From Streptomyces sp. CA-210063 (GTDB lineage: Bacteria > Actinomycetota > Actinomycetes > Streptomycetales > Streptomycetaceae): a stretch of DNA of 64,000 bases. The position numbers were made by a program, and so were the translations under genes. A model generated the notes under the pieces. That model was not told where the DNA came from, ran no database searches, and was given only the letters and a program-made list of their open reading frames with translations. Below are positions 53,901-61,109 of this stretch, one piece after another (the first letter of the stretch is position 1; each line of letters opens with the position of its first letter). The DNA lies in the NCBI RefSeq assembly GCF_024612015.1, contig NZ_CP102512.1:5828001-5892000 (forward strand), given 5' to 3'.

Positions 53901-54782
53901 GGTCAGCTCCCGCTCGACCAGGAGCCCGGCCGCCTGTGCCGGCTTGACGACCGCCTCGCGCAGTTCGTCCGCCGTCATCGGGCCGACCAGGAGGCCGGTG
54001 CCGCGCAGGGCGTCCGCCAGATTCCGGTGCTCGCCACAACGCGCGTAGAAATCGGCGCGTACGGCGATGAGCACGTTCAGTCGGCTGTCCGGGTCGCGGG
54101 CGGCGAGCAGCAGGTCGATGAACCGGTCCCGCTCCGCCTTGTCCCGGCACAGGGTGAAGACCTCCTCGAACTGGTCCACCACCACCCAGCTGTCCGGCTC
54201 GCCCTCGGCCGGGGCCAGCAGATGGCCGTAGGTGGTGGCGGGCCGTGGGCCGGGGGTGAGGATGCGCAGCACCGCGGGGCAGCCCTGTTCGCGGATCTGC
54301 TCCCTCAGCCCGGGGATCAGCCCGGCCCGCAGCAGCGAGGACTTGCCGCTGCCGGACGCCCCGAACACGACCCCGAACCGGTGCTCGTACACCAGATTCC
54401 GCAGCTCCTCCACCAGCCGGTCCCGGCCGAAGAACAGGTCGCGGTCGCCCGGCTCGAAGCGGGCCAGCCCCCGGTACGGCGGTGCGGCGTCCTCGGCATC
54501 GTGACGGGCTTCCCCCGCGACCTCGGCCTCGGCCTCCTTCCAGCGCGGCTCCCACTCGCCGGGGTCGCCCCCGCAGGCGCGCACGTATCCCTGGACGACG
54601 GCGAGCGACGGCAGCCGGGTCCCGGCCGCGGCCTTGGACAACGTTGCCTGGGAGAACCCCGCGGTGTCGGCCATGGTCCGGTACGAGGGGCTGCCGGCGG
54701 CCCGGCGCAGCTCCCGCAGCTCGTGGGCGAGGCGCTGCACCGGGCCGGCCGCCGGGTCCAGCGGTCTCTCGGGACGCGCCAC
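50994..54782 (-). CDS. HTH-nSTAND NTPase-WD40 protein
   Basis: The product has 1262 residues. An XRE-like HTH (about 15-80, TMADTAGFSQATLSKAAAG) is followed by a STAND-type NTPase (about 110-500) with Walker A FGASGSGKSSLLRAG and Walker B SWVVVDQFEEVFTLC, a transmembrane helix (about 575-595, LLVTLSAVLAVALVAGLAAW), and about 12 WD40-like blades up to the end. GTG 54782 follows GGGGGAG. Such proteins are signalling or conflict-system NTPases. One blade carries a peptide (PHSRLRSSGGTP) from a repeat insertion. Confidence 0.9.
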   Translation of the reverse strand: MARPERPLDPAAGPVQRLAHELRELRRAAGSPSYRTMADTAGFSQATLSKAAAGTRLPSLAVVQGYVRACGGDPGEWEPRWKEAEAEVAGEARHDAEDAAPPYRGLARFEPGDRDLFFGRDRLVEELRNLVYEHRFGVVFGASGSGKSSLLRAGLIPGLREQIREQGCPAVLRILTPGPRPATTYGHLLAPAEGEPDSWVVVDQFEEVFTLCRDKAERDRFIDLLLAARDPDSRLNVLIAVRADFYARCGEHRNLADALRGTGLLVGPMTADELREAVVKPAQAAGLLVERELTARIIEEVLDEPGGLPMLSHALLETWRRRRGRTLTLTAYQAAGGVRGAIAATAEEVFEQLSPEQARTARHLLLRMVEPGQGTPDTRRPLTRAEIEEWAEPEVGAVADRLTRARLLTADEDGVQLAHEALITCWPRLHGWIEEDRERLRHHRRLAEATRAWLEHDRDPGALYRGTRLARAEELFADDDGMLTATERDFLTTARDAREAELRATARSARRSRALLVTLSAVLAVALVAGLAAWGEHHDNQRRRTEAAARRVAEVADALRTTDPRTAQLLGVAAWNAAELPETRRALLGALAQPETDTFTDPTPGSSPTRFLTRSGRTLLHADGDTWRTWDVATHRRLASGRLPDGGIAGAGPDGRLLAIARDADVRLWDTSAGRWTGAVLPADSVVDFGPDGRSYAVSSPYDDRVRLHSTADGTQRFETRASGFTNVTPSTDGRLLAVCASGRAPQVWDADRRRTVPGAWEDAGVRCDDYSTLVFDGPGAGADRFAMASPSGVHIWDARSGRLIADLDNEGVHSIAFSEDGTFLATADAGEIRVWRLTAGAATDTPTPVFRHPLYNEHLYGGLAWDPDRPLLRYLEGGTVHTLDLAGAVTAAWRETPLDAVLLSPDGRTLATAELPHSRLRSSGGTPIGDTGYRVQLRDSADGHLLRTLPPVPLPVSRDPDQPVIARDTTPLLAFSPEGGTFAYGVSAPGRLTAPQRFMLWDMARGHARTTLDLATPSSDGAVVTLALGPGGHALYATRTPGIGELSHEVWDTARHRRTAQYPDPVGPQLTVHPGGQLLVTSGRSVRLPSGTVRAHDLVQGAEIGALAFAPDGSRLAAGDRTGRVTLWDGDLKHRAGVLRNVFPTPLGDTAEAVSALAISPDGRTLAVGGDAGTLQLWDIATQQPLGGPLTTPGDAITSLAFSPDSTTIHTAGTHVPLQRHTIDPARAVTQICARTDDADLTPAQWHTYLPDAPYREVCGH
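51999..52037. repeat. Dispersed repeat inserted in the WD40 coding sequence
   Basis: GGGGGTCCCCCCGCTCGAGC followed by GAAGCCGAGAGTGGGGGAG, a GC-rich hairpin I know as common in Streptomyces genomes. Read in frame it gives HSRLRSSGGTP. Confidence 0.75.
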
Positions 54783-55037
54783 AACTCCCCCACTTTCGTA
54801 CAGGCACCGCAGAGCATGTGAAAGCTCCGCACAAGCTCGGCAAACATACGTTTCCCGCCGCCGGGGAGTCACCGTTTTCCCCCGAGATGTGGCGCTGATG
54901 ACAGCCACGGAACGGTCCCGGAACCAATCCGGCGGCACCGCCCGGGATTGTTTTCCCTGATGAAAGGGGGGTGAGAACCAACGGCGGCGTTGTCAGCCTC
55001 GGTCATGTCAGCCCCAGCGAGACCTGGAGAACAACGC

Positions 55038-57050
55038 ATGCCCCCAACCGACATCACGGCGTTCCCCGAACAGGGGGTACCTCAGCCGCCGCCCCGCACC
55101 AGGGGCCGTGCCCGCTCGGGCGCCGTCGGATCGATCGTGACCACGCTCGTCCTGTCGATCTTCGCCACCCTGCTCGGCCCGCTGGGCGTCCTGCAGAGCG
55201 CGAGCGCCGCGGACGACGAGACACCGATCTTCAGACTGGACGGCCCCACCGCCACGCGCGACAACTACCGCCGCTTCCTCGACCAATTCCGTGCCAACGT
55301 GGCCTATCACGGGCGGTCTCCGGACGGTACGAGCGTGGACGGTCGGGTCCAGGGCACGGGCCTCACCGTCGAGCACACCAACCCCGCGGATTCCGGTTAC
55401 ACCGAGGTCGCCGTCATCACGGAGGACGGCCACAAGGTCGTCCTCCGGTTCCGGGTGAGCGACATGTACCTCGTGGGCTGGTTCGATCGCGACGGCCGCT
55501 ACAACTACCTCGGCCCCCTAGGGGAGGCGCAGGTCCCGGCGGAACCTCGGCGCGGCCCTGACGGACGGCCGCTCGAACCTCGGCAGCTGATCAGGTCGCC
55601 GAGCTACGTCAACCTGCAGACCCAGGGGAACGTGTCCCGCTACACCATGAAGTACGGGCGGGTGGAGACCGAGAACCACGCCATGAGCCTGTGGAACGCC
55701 GACGGTACCGACGCCAGTCGACAGCGCGGGGCCGCGGCGGCGCTGTACTTCGCCCAGTTCGTCTCCGAGGCCACCCGTCTCCGTGACACCGGCGAATGGC
55801 TCGAAGAGCGAGCGTTCGGCGAGGAGGACTGGGAGTCGTACAACATGCACACGACCATCGACCGCCGCCTCGTCGACCTGCAGAACGAGTGGGGCACGAT
55901 CAGCGATCACTTCGCCCGCGCCCAGGCCAACCCGGACGGCTTCGACCCCTCCGAGAACCTCCTGACCGTATGGACCGTGAATTCCCGCGGGGACATGGTC
56001 GAGCAGACGCTTCGCTGGGCCTACCAGTTCGCGAGCGTGTTGTACGTCGCCAACGCCTTCCCCGGGTACAGCAAGCCCAGGAGGCAGCTCACTCAGGACC
56101 GCACGTTCATCGTGGCGCCCGACGGCTCCGGCGACTACCGGACCATCCAGGCCGCGATCAACGCCGTGCCCGCGGACGGCGTCGCGCACACCATCGTCAT
56201 CGACAAGGGCATCTACCGCGAGGCCATCACCGTCCCGAGCAACAAGACCCATCTGACCATCACGTCCGCCAGCGGGTACAAGGACGTTTACATCTACAAC
56301 AACAGGGCCCACGGGCTGCTCAGGCCCGACGGTACGAAGTGGGGCACGGAGGGCAGTGCCACGGCCACCTTCAAGGCAGACGACCTGACCGTCTCGTTCG
56401 TCACGATCGCCAACAGGTTCGACCCCAAGGCCCACCCGGAGGTCAGCCCGTACGAGACCCAGGCCGTCGCGGTGGCCGCCAAGGGTGACCGGCAGGTGTT
56501 CAGCAACGTCGACATCATCGGCCGTCAGGACACCCTGCTGGTCAAGGGGAACGCACCCACGGACCAGGCCCGGCAGTACTTCTACGACTGCTACATCGAG
56601 GGCACGGTGGACTTCATCTTCGGTAACGCGACCGCGGTGATCGACCGGTCCCTCATCAAGGTGTACGACTGGCCCGGCGGCACGGTCGTGGCGCCGAACA
56701 CCGACCGCCGCAAGAAGTACGGAATCCTCATCACCGGCAGCCAGGTGTTTTCCAGCGGCGTCCCGAACGATTCGTACTTCCTCGGCCGGCCGTGGCACAA
56801 CTCGCCGGACGCCTGGCCCCAGGCGGTGGTCCGTGACACCGAGCTGGACTACATGATCAAGGAAACGCAGCCGTGGACCGACATGATGCCCGACTATCAC
56901 TGGCAGCAGGCCCGGTTCCGGGAGTACCACAACTTCGGTAAGGGAGCCGGCGTCGGCCCGAACGCACCGAAGCTGACCGACGCCGAGGCCGCGGACTACA
57001 CCGCCCAGAAGTACCTGGCCGGCACCGACGGCTGGAACCCGGTCCGCTGA
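55038..57050 (+). CDS. Secreted ribosome-inactivating protein fused to pectin methylesterase
   Basis: The product has 670 residues. A signal peptide ends at ASA (residue 57). Residues 64-345 are a plant-type RIP (rRNA N-glycosidase): MYLVGW with active-site-type Tyr144, Tyr190, the catalytic pair Glu244/Arg247 in SEATR, and Trp285 in LQNEWG, in the correct order. Residues 354-665 are a family CE8 pectinesterase: GSGDYRTIQAAI, Gln476, GRQDTL with Asp498, VDFIFG with Asp525, LGRPW with Arg584. Both active sites look intact. GGAG precedes ATG 55038. No immunity gene is seen; secretion would protect the cell. Confidence 0.93.
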   Translation: MPPTDITAFPEQGVPQPPPRTRGRARSGAVGSIVTTLVLSIFATLLGPLGVLQSASAADDETPIFRLDGPTATRDNYRRFLDQFRANVAYHGRSPDGTSVDGRVQGTGLTVEHTNPADSGYTEVAVITEDGHKVVLRFRVSDMYLVGWFDRDGRYNYLGPLGEAQVPAEPRRGPDGRPLEPRQLIRSPSYVNLQTQGNVSRYTMKYGRVETENHAMSLWNADGTDASRQRGAAAALYFAQFVSEATRLRDTGEWLEERAFGEEDWESYNMHTTIDRRLVDLQNEWGTISDHFARAQANPDGFDPSENLLTVWTVNSRGDMVEQTLRWAYQFASVLYVANAFPGYSKPRRQLTQDRTFIVAPDGSGDYRTIQAAINAVPADGVAHTIVIDKGIYREAITVPSNKTHLTITSASGYKDVYIYNNRAHGLLRPDGTKWGTEGSATATFKADDLTVSFVTIANRFDPKAHPEVSPYETQAVAVAAKGDRQVFSNVDIIGRQDTLLVKGNAPTDQARQYFYDCYIEGTVDFIFGNATAVIDRSLIKVYDWPGGTVVAPNTDRRKKYGILITGSQVFSSGVPNDSYFLGRPWHNSPDAWPQAVVRDTELDYMIKETQPWTDMMPDYHWQQARFREYHNFGKGAGVGPNAPKLTDAEAADYTAQKYLAGTDGWNPVR

Positions 57051-57063
57051 CCGCGGCAACCAC

Positions 57064-57101
57064 GGCGGGGCCAGGACATGCACGCATGTCCTGGCCCCGC
57101 C
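57064..57101. terminator. Bidirectional terminator after the RIP-pectinesterase gene
   Basis: A 16-bp perfect stem (57064-57079 with 57086-57101) one nucleotide from the murQ stop region, between convergent genes. Confidence 0.92.
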
Positions 57102-58058
57102 TCACGGTGCCGTCGCCGCCGCCAGCGCCGCGCGCAGGTGGCCCTCGTTCTCCGTGAGGAGGCGGGTGGCCGTCGGGGCGTCCACTCCGCTGAGGATGGT
57201 CAGGATGGCGTTCTTCACCTCGCCGTTCGACGCGGTGAGGGCCGTTTCGATCTCGTCGTCCGTCGCGCCGGTGGCGAGGGCGACGATGCGGTGGGAACGG
57301 GCGCGGAGTTTGTCGTTGGTGGCGCGGACGTCGACCATGAGGTTTCCGTAGGTCTTGCCGAGGCGGATCATGGTGATCGTCGAGAGCATGTTGAGGACGA
57401 GTTTCTGCGCCGTGCCCGCCTTGAGGCGGGTCGAGCCCGTCACCAGCTCGGGGCCGACGACGATCTCGATGCCGTGGTCGGCGGCCGCCGCGAGCGCGCT
57501 GGCCGCGTTGCAGGACAGGCCCACCGTCAGGGCGCCGGCCGCGCGCGCGTGCTCCACCGCGCCGACCGCGTACGGCGTGCGGCCGGAGGCGGAGACGCCG
57601 ACCACCGTGTCGTCGGGCGTGAGGGCGAGCGCGTCGAGGTCGGCACGGGCCAGTTCCGCCGAGTCCTCCGCGCCCTCGATCGACGTGACCATGGCCTCCC
57701 GGCCGCCCGCGATCAGGCCCACCACCTTGGAGGGGGCCGTGTTGAAGGTCGGCGGGCACTCGGACGCGTCCAGGACGCCGAGCCGGCCGGCCGTGCCCGC
57801 GCCCGCGTAGATCAGCCGGCCGCCCCGGGCCATCCGCTCGGCGATCGCGTCGATCGCGGCGGCGATGAGGGGCAACCGCGCGGAGACGGCCGCCGGCACG
57901 GCCGCGTCCTCGGCGTTCATCAGCTTCGCGATGTCGAGGGTGGGGAGCTGATCGATGTCCGCCAGCTCCGGGCGGAACGCCTCGGTGGTCAGCGACTCCA
58001 ACTCGGCTCGTACGGCGAGGTGGTTGGGGAGGGCGGAGGTGTGGGGGGAGGTGGGCAT
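57102..58058 (-). CDS. murQ: N-acetylmuramic acid 6-phosphate etherase MurQ
   Basis: The product has 318 residues with one SIS domain (about 55-215). Signatures: AGAGTAGRLGVLDASECPPTF, GVSASGRTPYAVGAVEHAR, and GSTRLKAGTAQKLVLNMLSTITMIRLGKTYGNLMVDV (in parts), with the active Glu. It converts MurNAc-6P to GlcNAc-6P plus lactate, feeding NagA. It lies downstream of its likely regulator gene. The start at MPTSPHTS is chosen because the upstream extension is encoded by a family A repeat. Confidence 0.96.
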   Translation of the reverse strand: MPTSPHTSALPNHLAVRAELESLTTEAFRPELADIDQLPTLDIAKLMNAEDAAVPAAVSARLPLIAAAIDAIAERMARGGRLIYAGAGTAGRLGVLDASECPPTFNTAPSKVVGLIAGGREAMVTSIEGAEDSAELARADLDALALTPDDTVVGVSASGRTPYAVGAVEHARAAGALTVGLSCNAASALAAAADHGIEIVVGPELVTGSTRLKAGTAQKLVLNMLSTITMIRLGKTYGNLMVDVRATNDKLRARSHRIVALATGATDDEIETALTASNGEVKNAILTILSGVDAPTATRLLTENEGHLRAALAAATAP

Positions 58059-58116
58059 GACGGGCTCATTCCGTACGGTGCGGTGTGACTGTGCCTTGGG
58101 GGCAGCGCGCCCCTTC

Positions 58117-58139
58117 AGGGGCGCGGGGAACTGCGCGAT
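58117..58139 (-). repeat. Palindromic repeat family A, half copy 10
   Basis: Core GGGGCGCGGGGAACTGCG between the RpiR-type regulator gene and murQ. Confidence 0.92.
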
Positions 58140-58196
58140 CAACCACGACGAACCAGCAGACGACTACGGCGTTTCGTCCCCGGACCTTCTGCCGCT

Positions 58197-59201
58197 CTAC
58201 CGCGAAGGCCCCCCGACCCGATGCCGATGCGCCAACGCCTCATACGAAGCCGACAACGCCGGCGCCGCCTGCTCATACGTCCGCTGCGCCACCCCGACGA
58301 ACAGACAGTCCACCACCAGCAGCTGACTCGTCCGGGACGACATCGCCGCCGGCCGCAGCTCGCTCTCCCGGGCCGTGGACGTCGTCAGGACGTGGTCGGC
58401 GTACTGGGACACCGGCCCGTCCGGCCGCCCGGTGATCGCGATCGTCGTGGCCCCGTGGTCGAAGGCGACCCGCAGCGGCTCGATGACGTCGCCCGTCGAA
58501 CCGGAGTGGGTGATCGCTATGGCGACGTCCTTCGCGCGGAGCTGCACCGCGTTGGTGACGGCGAGATGCGGGTCGCTGTGCGCGTGGGCTATCAGCCCTA
58601 TGCGGAGCAGCTTCTGTGTGAGGTCCTGGGCGACGAGGCCGGACGCCCCGACGCCGTAGATGTCGATGCGGCGGGCCCCGGCGAGCGCGCCGACCGCCGC
58701 GCCGAGCTGGACCATGTCGAGTCCGGCCGCCGTGTCCGCGAGGGTCTGCTGTTCGTCGTACGCGAGCTTGGCGACGACGTCGGGCAGCGGGTCGTCGACG
58801 GCGATGTCGGCCGTGACCGAGGGTGCGCGGCCCGACTGCTGGTGGGCGGCGAGGCCGGCGAGGGCGAGGCGCAGGTCGCGGTAGCCCGGGTAGCCGAGGA
58901 GGCGGGCGGTGCGGACGACCGTCGCCTCGCTGGTGCCGGTGAGCTCGGCGAGGCCGGTGACCGTGAGCGCCGCACAGCCCGCCGGGTCGTGCGCGACGGC
59001 CTCCGCGACCCGCTGCATGGAGCGGGTCATGGAAGGCGCCAGGGTACGCACCTTCGCCGCGAGGGCGGCGGGGGCGGGCGGCGCGGCCGCGCTCTTCCCG
59101 CCGACCGCGCTCTTCCCGCCGGTCGCGCTCTGCTCGTCGGCCGAGCGGCCTGTGCCCGTGGCTCCCGGCGGTGAGAAAATTTCCTTCACGTCATCGCTCA
59201 C
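58197..59201 (-). CDS. MurR/RpiR-family sugar-phosphate-sensing regulator
   Basis: The product has 334 residues. The N-terminal extension of about 50 residues is low complexity; an HTH_6 domain (about 50-125: VAEAVAHDPAGCAALTVTGLAELTGTSEATVVRTARLLGYPGY in parts) precedes a SIS domain (about 160-300) with THSGSTGDVIEPL. It probably senses MurNAc-6P or GlcNAc-6P and controls murQ. The GTG start at 59201 lies within a palindromic AT-rich operator. Confidence 0.93.
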   Translation of the reverse strand: MSDDVKEIFSPPGATGTGRSADEQSATGGKSAVGGKSAAAPPAPAALAAKVRTLAPSMTRSMQRVAEAVAHDPAGCAALTVTGLAELTGTSEATVVRTARLLGYPGYRDLRLALAGLAAHQQSGRAPSVTADIAVDDPLPDVVAKLAYDEQQTLADTAAGLDMVQLGAAVGALAGARRIDIYGVGASGLVAQDLTQKLLRIGLIAHAHSDPHLAVTNAVQLRAKDVAIAITHSGSTGDVIEPLRVAFDHGATTIAITGRPDGPVSQYADHVLTTSTARESELRPAAMSSRTSQLLVVDCLFVGVAQRTYEQAAPALSASYEALAHRHRVGGPSR

Positions 59202-59204
59202 CTA

Positions 59205-59219
59205 TGAAAGATATTTTCT
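59205..59219. promoter_or_regulatory. AT-rich palindrome at the RpiR regulator promoter
   Basis: TGAAAGATATTTTCT is a strikingly AT-rich near-palindrome in GC-rich DNA; GAAAATTTC also occurs 25 nt further in. It lies 4 nt upstream of the regulator start and 38 nt before the divergent gene, suited to autoregulation. Confidence 0.6.
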
Positions 59220-59256
59220 GTTCGGGCGGGTGGTCAAGGCTGCGCACAATGGATGC

Positions 59257-59679
59257 ATGAGCCCCAGCAGTGATCCCGCGGACCCCGTGGGCCCAGTGGA
59301 CCCCGTGAGCCCCCTCGAGCAGGCGCTGCACGCGGCCCGCGCCCTCGTGCTCGCCGATCTGGCGGCCGGCGAGGTCGCCGAGGCGGACGTCGTCTCGATG
59401 GTCGAGGAGTCCGTCGTACAGCGCCGCTGGTGGGTCGAGCAGTGGCCGGACGGCGCGGCGTACGTCGCCGGGCTCGTCGCGCAGGACGTCCAGGACGCCC
59501 TGCTCGACCGGTACGGCCGCTGGCCCCTCTGCCCGGTCTGCGGCGGCGGCGAGCCGCACGCGCTCGACGTCGAGCCGGAGCTGGGGCCCGATCCGCAGTG
59601 GGTGTGCCACAAGGCGGGCGTGCGGGTCGCGGCGCTGGGGTCGCTGGGCGCGGCCTTCGGAGAGGCCCCGTCCCCGTGA
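59257..59679 (+). CDS. Conserved protein with zinc-ribbon-like motif
   Basis: The product has 140 residues. The first 75 are helical (EQALHAARALVLADLAAGEVAEADVVSM in parts); WPLCPVCGGGEPHAL and a later WVCHKAG supply three cysteines and histidines for one zinc site. I do not know the family name. It is coupled to the next gene by a GTGA overlap. CACAAT lies 6 nt before the ATG. Confidence 0.78.
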   Translation: MSPSSDPADPVGPVDPVSPLEQALHAARALVLADLAAGEVAEADVVSMVEESVVQRRWWVEQWPDGAAYVAGLVAQDVQDALLDRYGRWPLCPVCGGGEPHALDVEPELGPDPQWVCHKAGVRVAALGSLGAAFGEAPSP

Positions 59680-59948
59680 CCGTCTACATAGACCCGCCCA
59701 CCTGGCCGGGGCACGGCCGCATGTGGTCGCACCTGGTGAGCGATGTGTCCTTCGACGAACTGCACGCCTTCGCCGTGCGGACGGGCATCCCCGAGCGCGC
59801 CTTCGAACGCGACCACTACGACATCCCGTCCCACCGTTACGCGGAGGTCGTGCGGGCGGGTGCCGTGGAGGTGGGCTCGAAGGAACTGCTGCGCCGGCTG
59901 ACGGGGGCGGGGCTGCGCAGGCCGAAGCGGCGGGGGCCCTCGGCCTGA
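59676..59948 (+). CDS. DUF4031 protein
   Basis: The product has 90 residues. It matches DUF4031: VYIDPPTWPGHGRMWSHLVSD, FDELHAFAVRTGIPERAFERDHYDIP (read in two parts) with conserved His and Asp residues that suggest a catalytic or metal-binding site. Function unknown. The GTG start overlaps the upstream stop, so the two genes are co-translated. Confidence 0.92.
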   Translation: MTVYIDPPTWPGHGRMWSHLVSDVSFDELHAFAVRTGIPERAFERDHYDIPSHRYAEVVRAGAVEVGSKELLRRLTGAGLRRPKRRGPSA

Positions 59949-59976
59949 GGGAGCCCTATAGCCCTACAGCCGTACC

Positions 59977-61089
59977 TCAGGCGTGCAGACGGAGTTCGTA
60001 CGCGCACTGCTCCCCGTGCCCCCCGTCGCCCCAGTCCTCGCTCACCTTCTCGAAGCCGGCCCGCGAAACGACGCCCTGCGAAGGGGAGTTGGCCTTGTCG
60101 ACGACCGCGAACAGCGACCGTACGTCCCCCCGCTCCCGGGCCCGCTCCCGCGCCCAGCCGGCCAGCGCGCCCAGCGCCTCGGTCATGTAACCGCGCCCGC
60201 GCGCCCCCTCGACCAGGTCGTAGCCGACCTCGACGCGGCCCTCTTCGTCCGGGGCGCCGTGATAGCCCAGCGCGCCGACGGCCAGCCCGTCCTCCTTGCG
60301 TACGAGCACGAACATGCCCCACTCCGGCCGGTGCACCCCCGCCTCGTACGCCTGGAACACCAGCCCCGCGCCGATCCGGGTCCCCTCGACCGGCCCGCCC
60401 ACGATCCAGTCGAAGCCGCCGGTGCCGCCCTCGGCGAGGTCGGCGGCGGCGGCCGGATGGACGCCTTGCAGGACGATGCGCGCGGCGTCGATGTGCAGCG
60501 GGTTGCTCCACCGCCACTCGGTGACGGGGACCCGCCCCGGCAGATCGCCCCGGCCGGTGGCCCACAGCAGCGTCGCCCAGGGGTCGTCACCGGGCCTGAC
60601 GTGCGGGAAGAGGCGGGCGAGAACGGACTCGCAGAGCCCGACGGGCGGTACGTGCGAGGACGACGGGAGCCCCAGGCCCTCCGTGATGTCGTACGTGTGC
60701 AGCAGCACCTCGACGACGCCCATCGCCGCGAAGCCCTCGCGGTCGGCCCAGCGGAACGGATACGGGTGGAAGGCGCGCACCTCGCGGGGGGTCGTACGGA
60801 CGACGGCGCTGAGCAGTGCCCCCGTCGTCTCGATCACCCGCAGTACGTCGGCGTTGTCCTCGCACTCGGCCATGTCGATCTCGAACGGCACGTACGCCGT
60901 CGTCGCCCGCCCCGCCAGCTGTCCCGCGTACGCGATCAGATCCGACGCGATGTGCTCGGCGGTCTTCCGGCAACTCCACTCCAGCCGCCCCGCCTTGACG
61001 CCCTCCCAGTCCTGATCGACCACCGTCCGCAGCACCGTGAGGCTGTGTTCGACGGCTTGCTGTACCTGTTCCCCGCCCATTGGTCGCAT
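59977..61089 (-). CDS. Maleylpyruvate isomerase-like domain fused to GNAT acetyltransferase
   Basis: The product has 370 residues. Residues 1-200 are DinB-like mycothiol-dependent maleylpyruvate isomerase type (EWSCRKTAEHIASDLIAYAGQL and VVEVLLHTYDITEGLGL with metal-ligand His residues). Residues 225-368 are a GNAT domain with VEVGYDLVEGARGRGYMTEALGAL, the acetyl-CoA loop. The start is fixed by TATCCT 7 nt before the ATG (leaderless). Substrates unknown. The MFS exporter gene ends 20 nt upstream. Confidence 0.87.
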   Translation of the reverse strand: MRPMGGEQVQQAVEHSLTVLRTVVDQDWEGVKAGRLEWSCRKTAEHIASDLIAYAGQLAGRATTAYVPFEIDMAECEDNADVLRVIETTGALLSAVVRTTPREVRAFHPYPFRWADREGFAAMGVVEVLLHTYDITEGLGLPSSSHVPPVGLCESVLARLFPHVRPGDDPWATLLWATGRGDLPGRVPVTEWRWSNPLHIDAARIVLQGVHPAAAADLAEGGTGGFDWIVGGPVEGTRIGAGLVFQAYEAGVHRPEWGMFVLVRKEDGLAVGALGYHGAPDEEGRVEVGYDLVEGARGRGYMTEALGALAGWARERARERGDVRSLFAVVDKANSPSQGVVSRAGFEKVSEDWGDGGHGEQCAYELRLHA

Positions 61090-61109
61090 GGCGGCGAGGA
61101 TAGAAGGGA

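Noticed and set aside
55038..56100. N-terminal half of the pectinesterase as a plain unknown domain
   Set aside because: The ordered Tyr, Glu-x-x-Arg and Trp residues with the right surrounding helices and strands match the RIP family too well for chance.
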